64,000 bases of DNA from DASTPP01 sp035762175. GTDB lineage: Bacteria > Myxococcota_A > Polyangia > Polyangiales > Polyangiaceae. The stretch is from contig DASTPP010000012.1 in assembly GCA_035762175.1 (NCBI GenBank), positions 1-64,000 on the forward strand. The letters run 5' to 3'. The position numbers and the translations under genes are program-made. Every line of letters begins with the position of its first letter. Position 1 is the stretch's first letter. Positions 43,731 through 54,450 of the stretch are shown piece after piece. Below the pieces are notes generated by a model. That model was not told the origin of the DNA and did no database searches. It saw only the letters and a program-made list of their open reading frames with translations.

Positions 43731-44048
43731 TCACTCCTCACCGAGCACCAAGCGCCCGACCAAGTACATGGGTTCGCGTCGCAAGTGCGCCACGGCAACC
43801 AAGAGGTGCTCGGTCGGCAATTCGACGTAGATTACCGCGTAGGGAAAGCGATCGAGCAGAAGGCGTCGCGCGTCGAGGGAGCGCGGCAGAGGGGCGCCGA
43901 GGGTCGGCGCTTCTTCGAGCAAGGTGAGCTTGCCCTCGAGCTCGGTCACGAAGGCATCGCCGAGCCCGGGACGCCGGCGCTCGTACCAAGCCGCCGCTTG
44001 CCGCGCCTCGTCGAGAGCGGCCTGGTGCCAGCGCTAAGCCTTGGTCAC
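43731..44048 (-). pseudogene. ParE-like toxin with nonsense codon 5
   Basis: The GTG at 44046-44048 overlaps the antitoxin stop (GTGA) and starts MTKA, TAG (codon 5, 44034-44036), then the complete ParE/RelE fold: RWHQAALDEARQAAAWYERR, RPGLGDAFVTELEGKLTLLE, PLPRSLDARRLLLDRFPYAV, IYVELPTEHLLVAVAHLRRE. Without the stop the protein would be about 105 residues, normal for the family. The next in-frame start (GTG, 43949) would give only 72 residues, lacking helix 1. ParE-type toxins poison gyrase or cleave mRNA. The toxin is probably silent. Confidence 0.75.
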
Positions 44049-44284
44049 GGCGTGCGCCGAAGAGCGGCCCGAAGCTGGGCGATGCCCTCGCGCCCCGACG
44101 GCCCGAGGCCCTCGCCCCGCAGAGCCTGCTGGCGGCGCCGCTCGACCTCATCGGCCCAAGCCTGGTCGAGCGACTCATGGGCCGGGTGGGGCACACTCGC
44201 CCAGAGCAAGTCGGCCAACAGCTCGCGCTCTTCGGGGTCGAGCCGGAGGGCCTGCTCGAGCAAAGACTCTGCCAAGGCGGTCAT
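44045..44284 (-). CDS. Antitoxin, addiction-module component family
   Basis: A 79-residue protein of the unstable antitoxin family (Pfam Unstab_antitox, TIGR02574 as I remember). LLEQALRLDPEERELLADLL followed by WASVP is the signature, then AWADEVERRRQQALRGEG and a C-terminal helix that binds the toxin. It overlaps the ParE-like toxin gene by four bases (GTGA), the usual order. The ATG at 44284 has only a weak ribosome site. It appears intact while its toxin carries a nonsense codon, so the module may now be an antitoxin alone. Confidence 0.82.
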   Translation of the reverse strand: MTALAESLLEQALRLDPEERELLADLLWASVPHPAHESLDQAWADEVERRRQQALRGEGLGPSGREGIAQLRAALRRTP

Positions 44285-44307
44285 CGCCCTAGCAGTCTAC
44301 CCTCTTC

Positions 44308-44616
44308 GTGCCACCGGCGCACGAGGCGGGGGCTGGGCGGCCTCACCTCCTGCCCTCGCAGGGCCGCGCGCTCGCCCACCACGAGCCGCACGTCCTGCTC
44401 GACGCGCTGCGCGCCCTCGTGCCCGACTTCTTGCCCCCCGAGCAACCCGTCGGCCCCGCCGAGCCCGCGCCCACCCGCCTCGACGCGCTCGCCCCGCCCC
44501 GCGACGCCGACTCGGTCTTGCGCGTCGGCACGCGCCTGCTCGCCCACGTCGAGTGCCAGGGCGACCGCGACACGACGGTGACGCCTGCCCCCGAAAGGGC
44601 GCAGCCCTCGGCGTGA
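44308..44616 (+). pseudogene. Truncated Rpn/PD-(D/E)XK nuclease-like gene
   Basis: The frame contains HVLLDALRALVPDFLPPEQP, APTRLDALAPPRDADSVLRV and LLAHVECQGDRD, the pattern of transposase-31/Rpn-like or DUF4351-type proteins with a PD-(D/E)XK nuclease core (Asp in DADSVL, Glu and Gln in HVECQ). The sequence ends right after this core at 44616 without the C-terminal half; no good start is present. It faces the antitoxin gene head to head (divergent, 23 bases apart). Probably a degraded mobile or conflict gene; the family call is from the short motif only. Confidence 0.4.
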
Positions 44617-44751
44617 CGGAGTTGACGGGCCTCGGCGCCGACCGGGGGCGAATCTCCGACGCGCTCGCGTGCGCGCGCCCGGCAGACTCGGGGCGCTGAC
44701 GCCCCCGGGCGCATCACCGTGACCCGACCGAGAGCCCCAAAGGGCTCTGGG

Positions 44752-44985
44752 CCAATCATGGTGATTGGTCGAAGGCTGTCGACCACCCTTCGACCAATCA
44801 CCATGATTGAATTTGGGGCGTCGATCCCCCTCGGACCAATCACTACGATTGCCGGAGGGTCGGGGGCACCTCACAAACCAATCACCATGATTGCCGGAAG
44901 GGCGCCGCCCCCCCTCGGACCAATCACCAGGATTGGCCCAGGGGTCATGGGGGGCCCTCGCCCAATCACCGTGGTTGGCCCGGGG
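44752..44985. repeat. 42-bp tandem array with palindromic cores (six copies)
   Basis: CCAATC begins at 44752, 44794, 44836, 44878, 44920 and 44962, exactly 42 bases apart. Each copy has an inverted repeat of about 17 bases, CCAATCA-nnn-TGATTGG, with small changes (the best are units 1, 2, 4 and 5). The intervening stretches of about 25 bases differ between units and share only short G/C motifs such as CCCCCTCGGA; the first also forms its own hairpin (TCGAAGG ... CCTTCGA). The 42-base period equals 14 codons, so both strands can be read as 14-residue repeats, but no start or ribosome site supports a gene. Confidence 0.8.
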
Positions 44986-45188
44986 GGGCCCACCGCGGGG
45001 CGCTGACGTTCGGGCCGGGGGGCGCAAAAAAAATGCGAAACCGCGCCGAGCCTTCCGTCTGGAGGGTGCGAGCGAGCCGGGCGCCTCCGAGGCGGCCCGG
45101 CCGCGGCGTCGACTCGCCGTCGCGCCCCCGTCGCCGGCCCTTACCCCCCGCGCCCGTCCGGGCGCCTTCACGCTTGCCGGAGAGCCCC
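44986..45188. other. Leader region of the lipoprotein at 45189
   Basis: This short gap follows the 42-bp array and contains an A-run (45027-45034). It ends with GGAGAGCCCC, the ribosome site of the next gene. The bases 44617-44751, before the array, also hold no gene. Confidence 0.4.
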
Positions 45189-46316
45189 ATGAAACTTCGA
45201 CCGTCCGTTCGCGCCCCCGCGCTGCTCGCCACGCTCTTTCTCGCCCTGCCGGCCTCGCTCGCGGCTTGCTCGCCCGGCGGGTCGGCCTCGTCCGACGGGC
45301 AGGCCTCGGCCGACGTCATCGGGACGGGGGCCACGCTGCGCTGCACGGCGTCGTTCCAGAACGGCCCCGACCTCTGGTCGTACCGCGCCGAGCCTTTCAC
45401 GCCCGAGTCGCCGTCGCTCACGCTGAACGTGTTCAAGAACGGTGAGGCCTTCGCCCCCGTCGTGCTCGAGCGGCGCGCCGATCAAACCAGGCCGGTGTTC
45501 GAAGACCCCCGCGGCGACATCTTGCTCGTCGTCAACGAGAGCGACGTGCCGGGCCTCGCCTCGGTCATCGTGAACCACCGCTCGGTGCCGGACGTCACGG
45601 TGGTCGACCCGGCCAACCAAGCGGGGCTCTTTCCGGAGGGGTCTTGCTCGGTCGAAGGCGGCTCGGACGGCGGCGTCGAGCCGCCCCCGGCCTTGCCCTC
45701 GACCGTCACCGGCACCTGGGGGCTGGTGCGCTACCGGGGCAGCGTGGTGATGGGCATCGGCGCGGCGCGCGAAGACGTGCCCCTCGAGCGCAGCTTCGAC
45801 CCGCTGAGCGCCGAGTCGCAGGCGAGCTTCGACATCGACGCCGAGGGGTTCGGCTCGATCGCGGGCACGAAGGCCTGCCGCCTGCCCTCGCTCGAGCCGC
45901 CGCCGGACGCCGAGGTGGCGAAGATCCACGCGTCGCGGCTGCTCAACGCAGTCGAGGGCCTGGTGGGCGTGGTGCAGGCGCTGGCGAACTTGAACCAGTT
46001 CTTCGCCTGCCAGGCGGGCGACCGCATCGAGGCGAGCGTCAACGTCGTGCCCGCGCGGGGCCCCTTCGGCGGTCCCATCGAACGGCTGCCGGCCAACGTC
46101 GGCGTGCTCGGCGAGGGCAGCGACACGAACGCCGCCGACGCCGAGTGCGCCGCGCTCGGCAACGTGCGCTACGTGCGCATCGACGGGGCCGACGCGTGCA
46201 TCGGCTTCACCGACGACGTGGGGCGCGAGGCGAAGATGCTGCTCGTGCGCCCGGGCGAGATCCACGTCCAACGCCTCGAGTTCCAGCAGATCGTGCGCGC
46301 CGCGCCCGGCTTCTGA
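45189..46316 (+). CDS. Lipoprotein of unknown function
   Basis: A 375-residue protein. The leader MKLRPSVRAPALLATLFLAL ends SLAAC (lipobox). The first mature part is beta-rich (ATLRCTASFQNGPDLWSYRA, PSLTLNVFKNGEAFAPVVLE, DILLVVNESDVPGLASVIVN). An acidic linker follows, then a second domain (GTWGLVRYRGSVVMGIGAAR, RLLNAVEGLVGVVQALANLN, VRYVRIDGADACIGFTDDVG). No family was recognised. The ATG at 45189 has GGAGAGCCCC upstream. It is followed within 130 bases by another lipoprotein gene, so they may form an operon; its stop lies in the first of three 22-base repeats. Confidence 0.75.
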   Translation: MKLRPSVRAPALLATLFLALPASLAACSPGGSASSDGQASADVIGTGATLRCTASFQNGPDLWSYRAEPFTPESPSLTLNVFKNGEAFAPVVLERRADQTRPVFEDPRGDILLVVNESDVPGLASVIVNHRSVPDVTVVDPANQAGLFPEGSCSVEGGSDGGVEPPPALPSTVTGTWGLVRYRGSVVMGIGAAREDVPLERSFDPLSAESQASFDIDAEGFGSIAGTKACRLPSLEPPPDAEVAKIHASRLLNAVEGLVGVVQALANLNQFFACQAGDRIEASVNVVPARGPFGGPIERLPANVGVLGEGSDTNAADAECAALGNVRYVRIDGADACIGFTDDVGREAKMLLVRPGEIHVQRLEFQQIVRAAPGF

Positions 46317-46366
46317 GCGCGCCGCGCCCGGCTTCCGAGCGCGCCGCGCCCGGCTTCCGAGCGCGC
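46295..46366. repeat. Three 22-bp tandem repeats at a gene end
   Basis: The unit GCGCGCCGCGCCCGGCTTC is followed by TGA in the first copy (46295-46316, where TGA is the stop codon) and CGA in the next two; a fourth partial copy follows. Period 22 bases. Probably arose by slippage and may form a GC-rich stem; no T-run follows. Confidence 0.6.
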
Positions 46367-46449
46367 CGCGGGCGGCCCGCGTGGCGCCCTGGCCCCTCCT
46401 TGTCCAGCGGCCGCGCGGCGCCCCGCTTCCCGCCTTCGGAGGTATGACC

Positions 46450-46973
46450 ATGACCATTCGCAAAGCCCGACCGCGCCGCTTCGACCTGACCTTCCTTCGA
46501 CCGCTGCGCCAGCTCGCCTGGGCGGCGGCGGCCCTGCCGCTGCTCGGCGGCGGCTGCTCGGGCTCGTCCCCGGGCGAGACCGCGGCCGACGCGGCCGAGG
46601 CGGCCGAGGGGGTGAGCGCCGGGGCGTGTCAGCAGGTCGACGAGAACACGGCGCGGGTCGCGAGCGATCTGCCGGGCATCGCCGCCTGGACGCTGCGGAC
46701 CGAGACGCCGCGGAGCCTGTTCGGCTTCGACGCGTCGCGCTGACCTTGACCGGCGAGGACGCGACGGGCGCGGCGCGCATCGCGGGGCGGTTTCGGCTGC
46801 ACTTCGTCACGGCCGAGCTACTCGACGCGAACTCGCTCATCGTGCGCGCGGCCGACGGCGACCCGGCCAACGACCCGTCGCCCGCCGAGGTGATCGCGTT
46901 CTACCGCGAGCGCCTTTACGAAGACCGGCTGCTCGAAGACGGCGCGCCCCCCGGCCCGCCGACCGGGCCCTGA
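46450..46973 (+). pseudogene. Frameshifted lipoprotein gene
   Basis: The ATG at 46450 has GGAGGT seven bases upstream. The leader, with MTIRKARPRRFDLTFLRPLR and a hydrophobic segment ending GGGC, is a lipoprotein signal, followed by TAADAAEAAEGVSAGACQQV and AWTLRTETPRSLFGFDASR, then a stop at 46743. A second frame continues directly from 46734 with VALTLTGEDATGAARIAGRF, RLHFVTAELLDANSLIVRAA and AEVIAFYRERLYEDRLLEDG to a stop at 46973. The two together make one protein-like sequence of about 170 residues; one missing base near 46730 would restore it. Real mutation or sequence error cannot be told apart here. Confidence 0.65.
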
Positions 46974-47014
46974 TCGGGCCCCGTGATCGGCCGGCCGGCG
47001 GCCCGGGGGGCGCG

Positions 47015-47890
47015 TCAGTCGGATTCGAGCAGGCGCCGGACGCTGACGTCGAGCTGGCTCTGCAAGAGGCCCATCAGCCGCTCGACCTCGCGGCCGTCGA
47101 GCCCGAGGGCGGCGGCGAGGCGGCGGCGGGTGTCGGCGATGAGCTCGTCGCGGGCGGCGTCGAGCCAGCGGTAGACGGTGGCCCCGTGCACGCCGTACAG
47201 GGCGGCGAGCCCGGCGACGGTGACGCCGTCGAGCAGGTGTTGCTTGAGCAGCAGGCGCGCCCGGGGCGAGAGGCCGGCGAGGGCCTCGGCGGCGGCGCGC
47301 GCGAACTGGTCGCGGTAGGCGTGCTTGAGCCGGGCGATCTCGGGGTCGTCGGCGACGGCGGCCCAGTCGACCCAGTCGACCTCGCGGGCGGCGGCGCCCC
47401 CGCGGCGCGCGTCGTGGGCGGCGCGCACGGCGTTGGCGCGCACCCAGCCGGCGAGCGAGCCACGCCCCGCGTAGCGCCCGAGCGCGGGGCCGCGCCCGTC
47501 GACGCCGACGAGCAGCTTGATGCGGAGCTGCTGGGCGATGTCTTGCCGGTCGGCGGCGCCGAGGCCGAGGCGCGTCAGGGCGGGCTCGACCGTGCGGACG
47601 AAGAGCTGCTCGAAGGCCTCGAGCGCGGGCGGCAGGCCCTCGAGGCAGGCGCAACAGAGGGAAAGATCGCCCGCGCGCAGCGCCCGCAGCCCCGCCGCGA
47701 CGTCGTCGCCCTGCACCCGCCCGAAGGCGAAGGCGGCGAAGCGGTCGGGCGCGAGCCCGAAGGCGCCGCCCTCGGCCGCCGCGCGCTCGAGCAGCGCGGC
47801 GAACTCGGCGCGGGCCTCGGGGCCGAGCGCGCCCCGCAGCTCGGGCGGAATGCCCTCGAGCCATGCCTCGCGTTCGACGCCCGGGCTCAT
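47015..47890 (-). CDS. Sigma-70 family RNA polymerase sigma factor (Myxococcales type)
   Basis: A 291-residue protein. The N-terminal 90 residues are an extension (PPELRGALGPEARAEFAALL, LSLCCACLEGLPPALEAFEQ). Region 2-like sequence follows (GLGAADRQDIAQQLRIKLLV, GRYAGRGSLAGWVRANAVRA) and region 4 (ALAGLSPRARLLLKQHLLDG, VTVAGLAALYGVHGATVYRW). The length, the Cys pair near the front and the linker match the TIGR03001 group of myxobacterial sigma factors as I remember it. The ATG is at 47890. It is divergent from a zinc-finger/kinase/TPR gene (63 bases between starts), a typical pairing that suggests the kinase controls this factor. Confidence 0.85.
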   Translation of the reverse strand: MSPGVEREAWLEGIPPELRGALGPEARAEFAALLERAAAEGGAFGLAPDRFAAFAFGRVQGDDVAAGLRALRAGDLSLCCACLEGLPPALEAFEQLFVRTVEPALTRLGLGAADRQDIAQQLRIKLLVGVDGRGPALGRYAGRGSLAGWVRANAVRAAHDARRGGAAAREVDWVDWAAVADDPEIARLKHAYRDQFARAAAEALAGLSPRARLLLKQHLLDGVTVAGLAALYGVHGATVYRWLDAARDELIADTRRRLAAALGLDGREVERLMGLLQSQLDVSVRRLLESD

Positions 47891-47953
47891 CGGCAAGCAG
47901 TCGGCCACGATAGCAGGTGTCGGCCCCGCCACCAGTGGGTACCATCGGCCCCC

Positions 47954-50857
<2,904 letters not shown>

Positions 50858-50868
50858 GCTCCGCCACG

Positions 50869-51204
50869 TCAAGACGGGCGCGCGTACCGAAGAGCCAGAT
50901 ACCCGATGAGAGCGAGGGTAACCTCGAGCGAGACGCTTGCGACGATAGCGATCACCTCGGCGTGCCCGGCCAGCAGCTTCCGGGGGGCGGCCCGGCCCCT
51001 CGCAACCCGAGCTTTCCGTTTTCGGGCCCGGGCGTTTGCTTTCGCGAGTGCCTCGAGCTCGGCGTCGGCGGATCTTTCTCGACCAAGACGACTGCCCCGA
51101 TACCCCCACACGTGCGTGCCCTGCAGCCAGGCGGCCGACGGCACGCGCGGCTGCTGAGGCTTGGCGTTGGCGGTTCCGGACGCGTTCCGTTGCCACGGGA
51201 ACAT
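50869..51204 (-). CDS. Possible small membrane protein
   Basis: A 111-residue frame from an ATG at 51204 to a stop at 50869, convergent with the kinase gene (11 bases apart). The first third is undistinguished; a basic helical stretch (ELEALAKANARARKRKARVA) is followed by a membrane helix (VIAIVASVSLEVTLALIGYL). The basic region before a single C-terminal helix is a plausible tail-anchored protein. The start codon overlaps the repeated motif at 51185-51201. I do not recognise it and the start is doubtful. Confidence 0.35.
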   Translation of the reverse strand: MFPWQRNASGTANAKPQQPRVPSAAWLQGTHVWGYRGSRLGRERSADAELEALAKANARARKRKARVARGRAAPRKLLAGHAEVIAIVASVSLEVTLALIGYLALRYARPS

Positions 51205-51283
51205 GCCGCAAAGCGCCGGAGCGTTCGGGCGAACGAGGTGCCCGAGACGGTTTGCGAGCGCGCCGCCCGCGGCGGGGCGCTGA

Positions 51284-51301
51284 TGTATAATCTTTTCATT
51301 A
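51284..51301 (+). promoter_or_regulatory. Perfect TATAAT box before the PAS-STAS gene
   Basis: TATAAT occupies 51284-51289, 11 bases before the ATG at 51301. Transcription would start at or within a few bases of the ATG, giving a leaderless or near-leaderless mRNA; no ribosome site is present, which fits. No good -35 box is at 17 bases. An in-frame ATG at 51283 is unlikely for the same reason. Confidence 0.5.
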
Positions 51302-52335
51302 TGAGCTACGACGAGGCTGCTTATTATGCAGACGTTGCCGCGAGCGTGGTTCGTCTGCGCGGTGAGGTGCCGCGCGCGAAGGTCATCGCGATGCTCCTGG
51401 CGCTCGACCTCAGCCCAGACCAGGGGGCCGAAGTGCTGGCGTACGGGCTCGCGAACGGCCTCTTCACCGCCGACCCTGCGGGCACGCTCCTGCGGGCGAA
51501 GGCGGTCGCGCCCGCCGAGGCCGACGCGTCGTCGCGCCAGGGGGCGAGGTCGGAGACCGAAGTCGAGGCCGCGCTCTATCGCGCCATTCGAGATAATGTG
51601 CCGGCGTCGGTCTGGGCCGTCGATCGGCGGGGGGTGCTCATTCACCACGCGGGCAAGGGGCTCGAGGCGGCGGGGGTCGAGCAGGGGCAATTCCTCGGTA
51701 AGAGCGTCTTCGACCTCTACGCCGGCAGCGCCGGCAACGAGGCGGTGCGGCAGGCCCTCGAGGGCCGGCCCGCGCACTCGTTCGACGAGCAGCACGCGGT
51801 CTTCTGGGAGACCTGGTACATTCCCATCCGCGACGAGCGCGGGGCGGTCGCGATGGTCGCCGGCATCACGCTCGACGTCTCGGCGGCCAAGCGCGCCGAG
51901 AACGAGCTGCGGGCGAAGCTCGCGTTGATCGAGAGCCAGCAGCGGGTGATCAACGCGCTCTCGACCCCCATCATCGAGGTCTGGGACAAGGTCCTGACCT
52001 TGCCCATGCTCGGGGTCATCGACAGCGCGCGGGCCGCGGCGATGATGGCGAGCCTGCTCGAGCGAATCAACGGGACGGGGGCGCGGGTGGCCATCCTCGA
52101 TTTGACGGGCATTCACGAGATCGATACGGCGACGGCGGCCCACGTGCTGAAGCTCATTCAGGCCATCCGGCTCCTGGGGGCCGAGGGCATCATCACGGGC
52201 ATCCAGCCGAGGGTGGCGCAGACCATGGTCGCGCTGGGGCTCGATCTCGGCTCGATCGTGACGCGGGCCAGCCTGCGAGAGGGGCTGCGGTTCTGCATGA
52301 CGCGGATGCGCGACGGGGCCGGCGCCCCCGCGTGA
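51301..52335 (+). CDS. RsbR-like PAS-STAS regulator
   Basis: A 344-residue cytoplasmic protein. Residues 1-85 are helical, about 90-200 form a PAS sensor domain (IRDNVPASVWAVDRRGVLIH, FLGKSVFDLYAGSAGNEAVR, AMVAGITLDVSAAKRAENEL), a linker helix follows, and residues about 222-335 are a STAS domain (LSTPIIEVWDKVLTLPMLGV, VAILDLTGIHEIDTATAAHV, QPRVAQTMVALGLDLGSIVT). It resembles RsbR proteins of the stressosome, which bind RsbS and RsbT; the phosphorylated Thr would be in the DLTG or DTATAAH segment. A similar STAS protein is encoded at 54451-55078. It is transcribed from a leaderless-type promoter. Confidence 0.88.
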   Translation: MSYDEAAYYADVAASVVRLRGEVPRAKVIAMLLALDLSPDQGAEVLAYGLANGLFTADPAGTLLRAKAVAPAEADASSRQGARSETEVEAALYRAIRDNVPASVWAVDRRGVLIHHAGKGLEAAGVEQGQFLGKSVFDLYAGSAGNEAVRQALEGRPAHSFDEQHAVFWETWYIPIRDERGAVAMVAGITLDVSAAKRAENELRAKLALIESQQRVINALSTPIIEVWDKVLTLPMLGVIDSARAAAMMASLLERINGTGARVAILDLTGIHEIDTATAAHVLKLIQAIRLLGAEGIITGIQPRVAQTMVALGLDLGSIVTRASLREGLRFCMTRMRDGAGAPA

Positions 52336-52362
52336 GCGGCGCCCCCCGGCCCGCCGCCGTGC

Positions 52363-54045
52363 TCATTGCCGCTCGGACACGAGGGCGGCGGCCGCGCACT
52401 GCTTGCCGCCCGCCCAGTTGTTCGCGGCGTACACGATGGGCTGGGCGTAGCCGCCGCCCGGCGAGGTGTCGCAGCGCAGCGCGAGGCCGGCGCCGCGGTG
52501 CATGTTGCCGACGAGGCTGACCTGCTGGAAGGGCTGCGTCGCCCCGAAGAACACGGCCGCGAGCAGATCGCCGGCGAGGCGGTTGCCCGCGATCATGACG
52601 CCGTCGGCCGGCCGGATGGTCGAGCGCAGGTAGATGCCGGGCGCGGCCGGGGCGGCCACGTTCCACCGGAAGTCGTTGTCGGAGACCGAGACGTCTTGCA
52701 CCGACTCCATCACGATGCCCCCGCCGGGGGTGTCGTTGACGAAGACGTTGCCGGTGACGGCGAGGTTGGTGGCGAAGGCGCCCGAGTGGTGCACCGCGCG
52801 CAGCAGCGGGCCGGCGGCGCCGCGGCGGCGGACGGCGTTGCCCGCGACGCTCACGCGGTCGGCCACGTTGCCGACCTCGATGACGCCGTACCCTGACTCC
52901 ATCGTCGCGTCGAAGGCGTTGCCGGTGACGGTCACGTCCGAGGCGCGGTAGGAGGCGAGCCCGCGCCCTTCGAAGACGTTGTTGGCGACGACGACGCGCG
53001 CCATCGGGCCGCCGATGCCCCCGACCGTGACCGACCAGTCGCCCTGGGCGACCGCCGGGTCGTCGCGGAACACGTTGCCCACGATCGCGATCGAGCCGTT
53101 CAGATCGCCCGGCCCCCCCGAGGGCTCGCTGTCGATGTCTTGGTCGCTCGCGTGGGTGAACTGGTTCCCCTGGACGATGAGGTCGAACACGTTGCGCTGA
53201 ATGGCGATGCCGCTCCGGGCGCACGACGTGAAGGTGCCGCCGATGACGGTCACGCGGCGCACCGCGCTCGCGGGCGTGGCGCCGACGAGGCGCAGGCAAT
53301 CGCCCTTGCGCGAGCCGTCGGCGGGCTCGGGGTGGCGGAAGCCGACGTGGTCGATGCGCACGTCCTCGACGGGCCCGGTGCCCAGCCCGCTGCCGATCTC
53401 GATGGCGTGAAACTGCTCGCTCGTGTTCGACGTGGCCGAGGTGTCGATGGTGAGGTCGCGAATCGTGATGTCGCGCGCGCCGGGGTCGAGGGCGATGACC
53501 CAGAGGTCGGCCTTGGCCTGGTCGCCGACGACCTCGAGCACCGTGCCCGGGCCCGCGCCCTGAATTTCGATGTGGGGCGAGTGCGTCGAGAGCGCGGCGA
53601 AGCGGTTGTAGCTGCCGGCGGGGGCGCGGGTGAGGGTGAAGCGCCCGGCGCCGAAGCACACGCGCCCCCCGCCAGCGGCCGCCGCCGCGTCGATCGCGAG
53701 CTGGGCGGCGGGCCGGTCGTCGAGCCCGTCGTCCGGGACGGCCCCGTAGGCCTCGGGGGCGAAGCAGCCCGACGCGGGCGTGGAGAGGGCCCGGGCCGCC
53801 GCGCCCGCCTCGGGCCGCGTTTCGTCCGCCGGGGCGCCGGCCGCGGCGCACGCCAGCATCGAGCCGAGGGCGAGCAGGCCCGCCGGCAAGGGCCAGCGCG
53901 GCGAGCGCCCTTCGCGCGCGCTCGGGGCGGCCGGCGAAGGCGCCCGCGCTGCGCGTCGACCCCCCGCCGCCCCCGGCGGGCGGCAGGCCAGGCGCGCTCT
54001 CTGCGCCGCGACATGGTTGGTAACCGCACGATGCACGTCGTTCAT
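52363..54045 (-). CDS. Secreted right-handed beta-helix lipoprotein
   Basis: A 560-residue protein with a long basic N-terminus and a signal ending LGSMLAC (Cys66). The start of the beta helix is like a pectate-lyase (APEAYGAVPDDGLDDRPAAQ, LAIDAAAAAGGGRVCFGAGR). Then come repeated coils with Asn/Val ladders (ITIRDLTIDTSATSNTSEQF, RVTVIGGTFTSCARSGIAIQ, IAIVGNVFRDDP, VSVAGNAVRRRGAAGPLLRA, VSVSDNDFRWN). It is shorter than the beta-helix protein at 17067 and lacks a LamG-like end. The family binds or cleaves polysaccharides. The ATG at 54045 follows GGGGAGCTACCC. It is convergent with the PAS-STAS gene (27 bases between stops). Confidence 0.85.
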   Translation of the reverse strand: MNDVHRAVTNHVAAQRARLACRPPGAAGGRRAARAPSPAAPSAREGRSPRWPLPAGLLALGSMLACAAAGAPADETRPEAGAAARALSTPASGCFAPEAYGAVPDDGLDDRPAAQLAIDAAAAAGGGRVCFGAGRFTLTRAPAGSYNRFAALSTHSPHIEIQGAGPGTVLEVVGDQAKADLWVIALDPGARDITIRDLTIDTSATSNTSEQFHAIEIGSGLGTGPVEDVRIDHVGFRHPEPADGSRKGDCLRLVGATPASAVRRVTVIGGTFTSCARSGIAIQRNVFDLIVQGNQFTHASDQDIDSEPSGGPGDLNGSIAIVGNVFRDDPAVAQGDWSVTVGGIGGPMARVVVANNVFEGRGLASYRASDVTVTGNAFDATMESGYGVIEVGNVADRVSVAGNAVRRRGAAGPLLRAVHHSGAFATNLAVTGNVFVNDTPGGGIVMESVQDVSVSDNDFRWNVAAPAAPGIYLRSTIRPADGVMIAGNRLAGDLLAAVFFGATQPFQQVSLVGNMHRGAGLALRCDTSPGGGYAQPIVYAANNWAGGKQCAAAALVSERQ

Positions 54046-54450
54046 GGGTAGCTCCCCTCGGTTCGTCGCGTGCCTGCCTCGTGCCCCCGCCCCCGCCAGA
54101 CGCGAGGGGGCGCGGGGCCGCGAGGTGCGCGACGGACCGTCCGCGCACCCGCAGGCGCGTCCCCTGCCCTACGCAGGGGCCGTGCCGGCGGCGGCGCCCG
54201 TCACGCGGCCCCGAAATGCCGCGCGTCCGCGGGGCGCGAGGGCGGCGGGGTGGGCCGAACGCTTGCGCGAGGTGCGCACCTTGCCCATGGCGCGCGGCGG
54301 GGCTTGCGCATCCTGCGCATCGGGCGCGGCCTGCCGGGCGACGGCACGCCCGGCCGCCGAGGCGCCAGGTCGCCGGCCGCTCGGTGACGCCGGGCGATCG
54401 GGCCCCCGAGGGCGCCAAAGTTCGGCGCCCGGGCCCCATCGCCCTCGAAT
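54046..54450. other. Gene-free stretch after the STAS gene
   Basis: A 405-base GC-rich stretch between the 5' end of the beta-helix gene and the likely stop of the STAS gene. The STAS frame as sequenced stays open through here, but the translated sequence is Arg/Pro/Ala-rich and not protein-like. No other gene is supported. Confidence 0.4.

Noticed and set aside
38242..44048. A recoded stop codon or suppressor system in this region
   Set aside because: TAG, TGA and TAA all occur as ordinary stops in intact genes of the window, and three different stops would need reassignment at once.
44752..44985. The 42-bp array as a CRISPR array or as a coding repeat
   Set aside because: Repeat cores are only about 17 bases with 25-base intervals, too short for CRISPR, and no cas genes are present. 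The 14-codon repeats on either strand lack a start with ribosome site.
52193..54450. Extension of the STAS protein to over 1100 residues as sequenced
   Set aside because: The added sequence is a shadow of the beta-helix gene; a one-base correction in a G run gives a normal family-like end.
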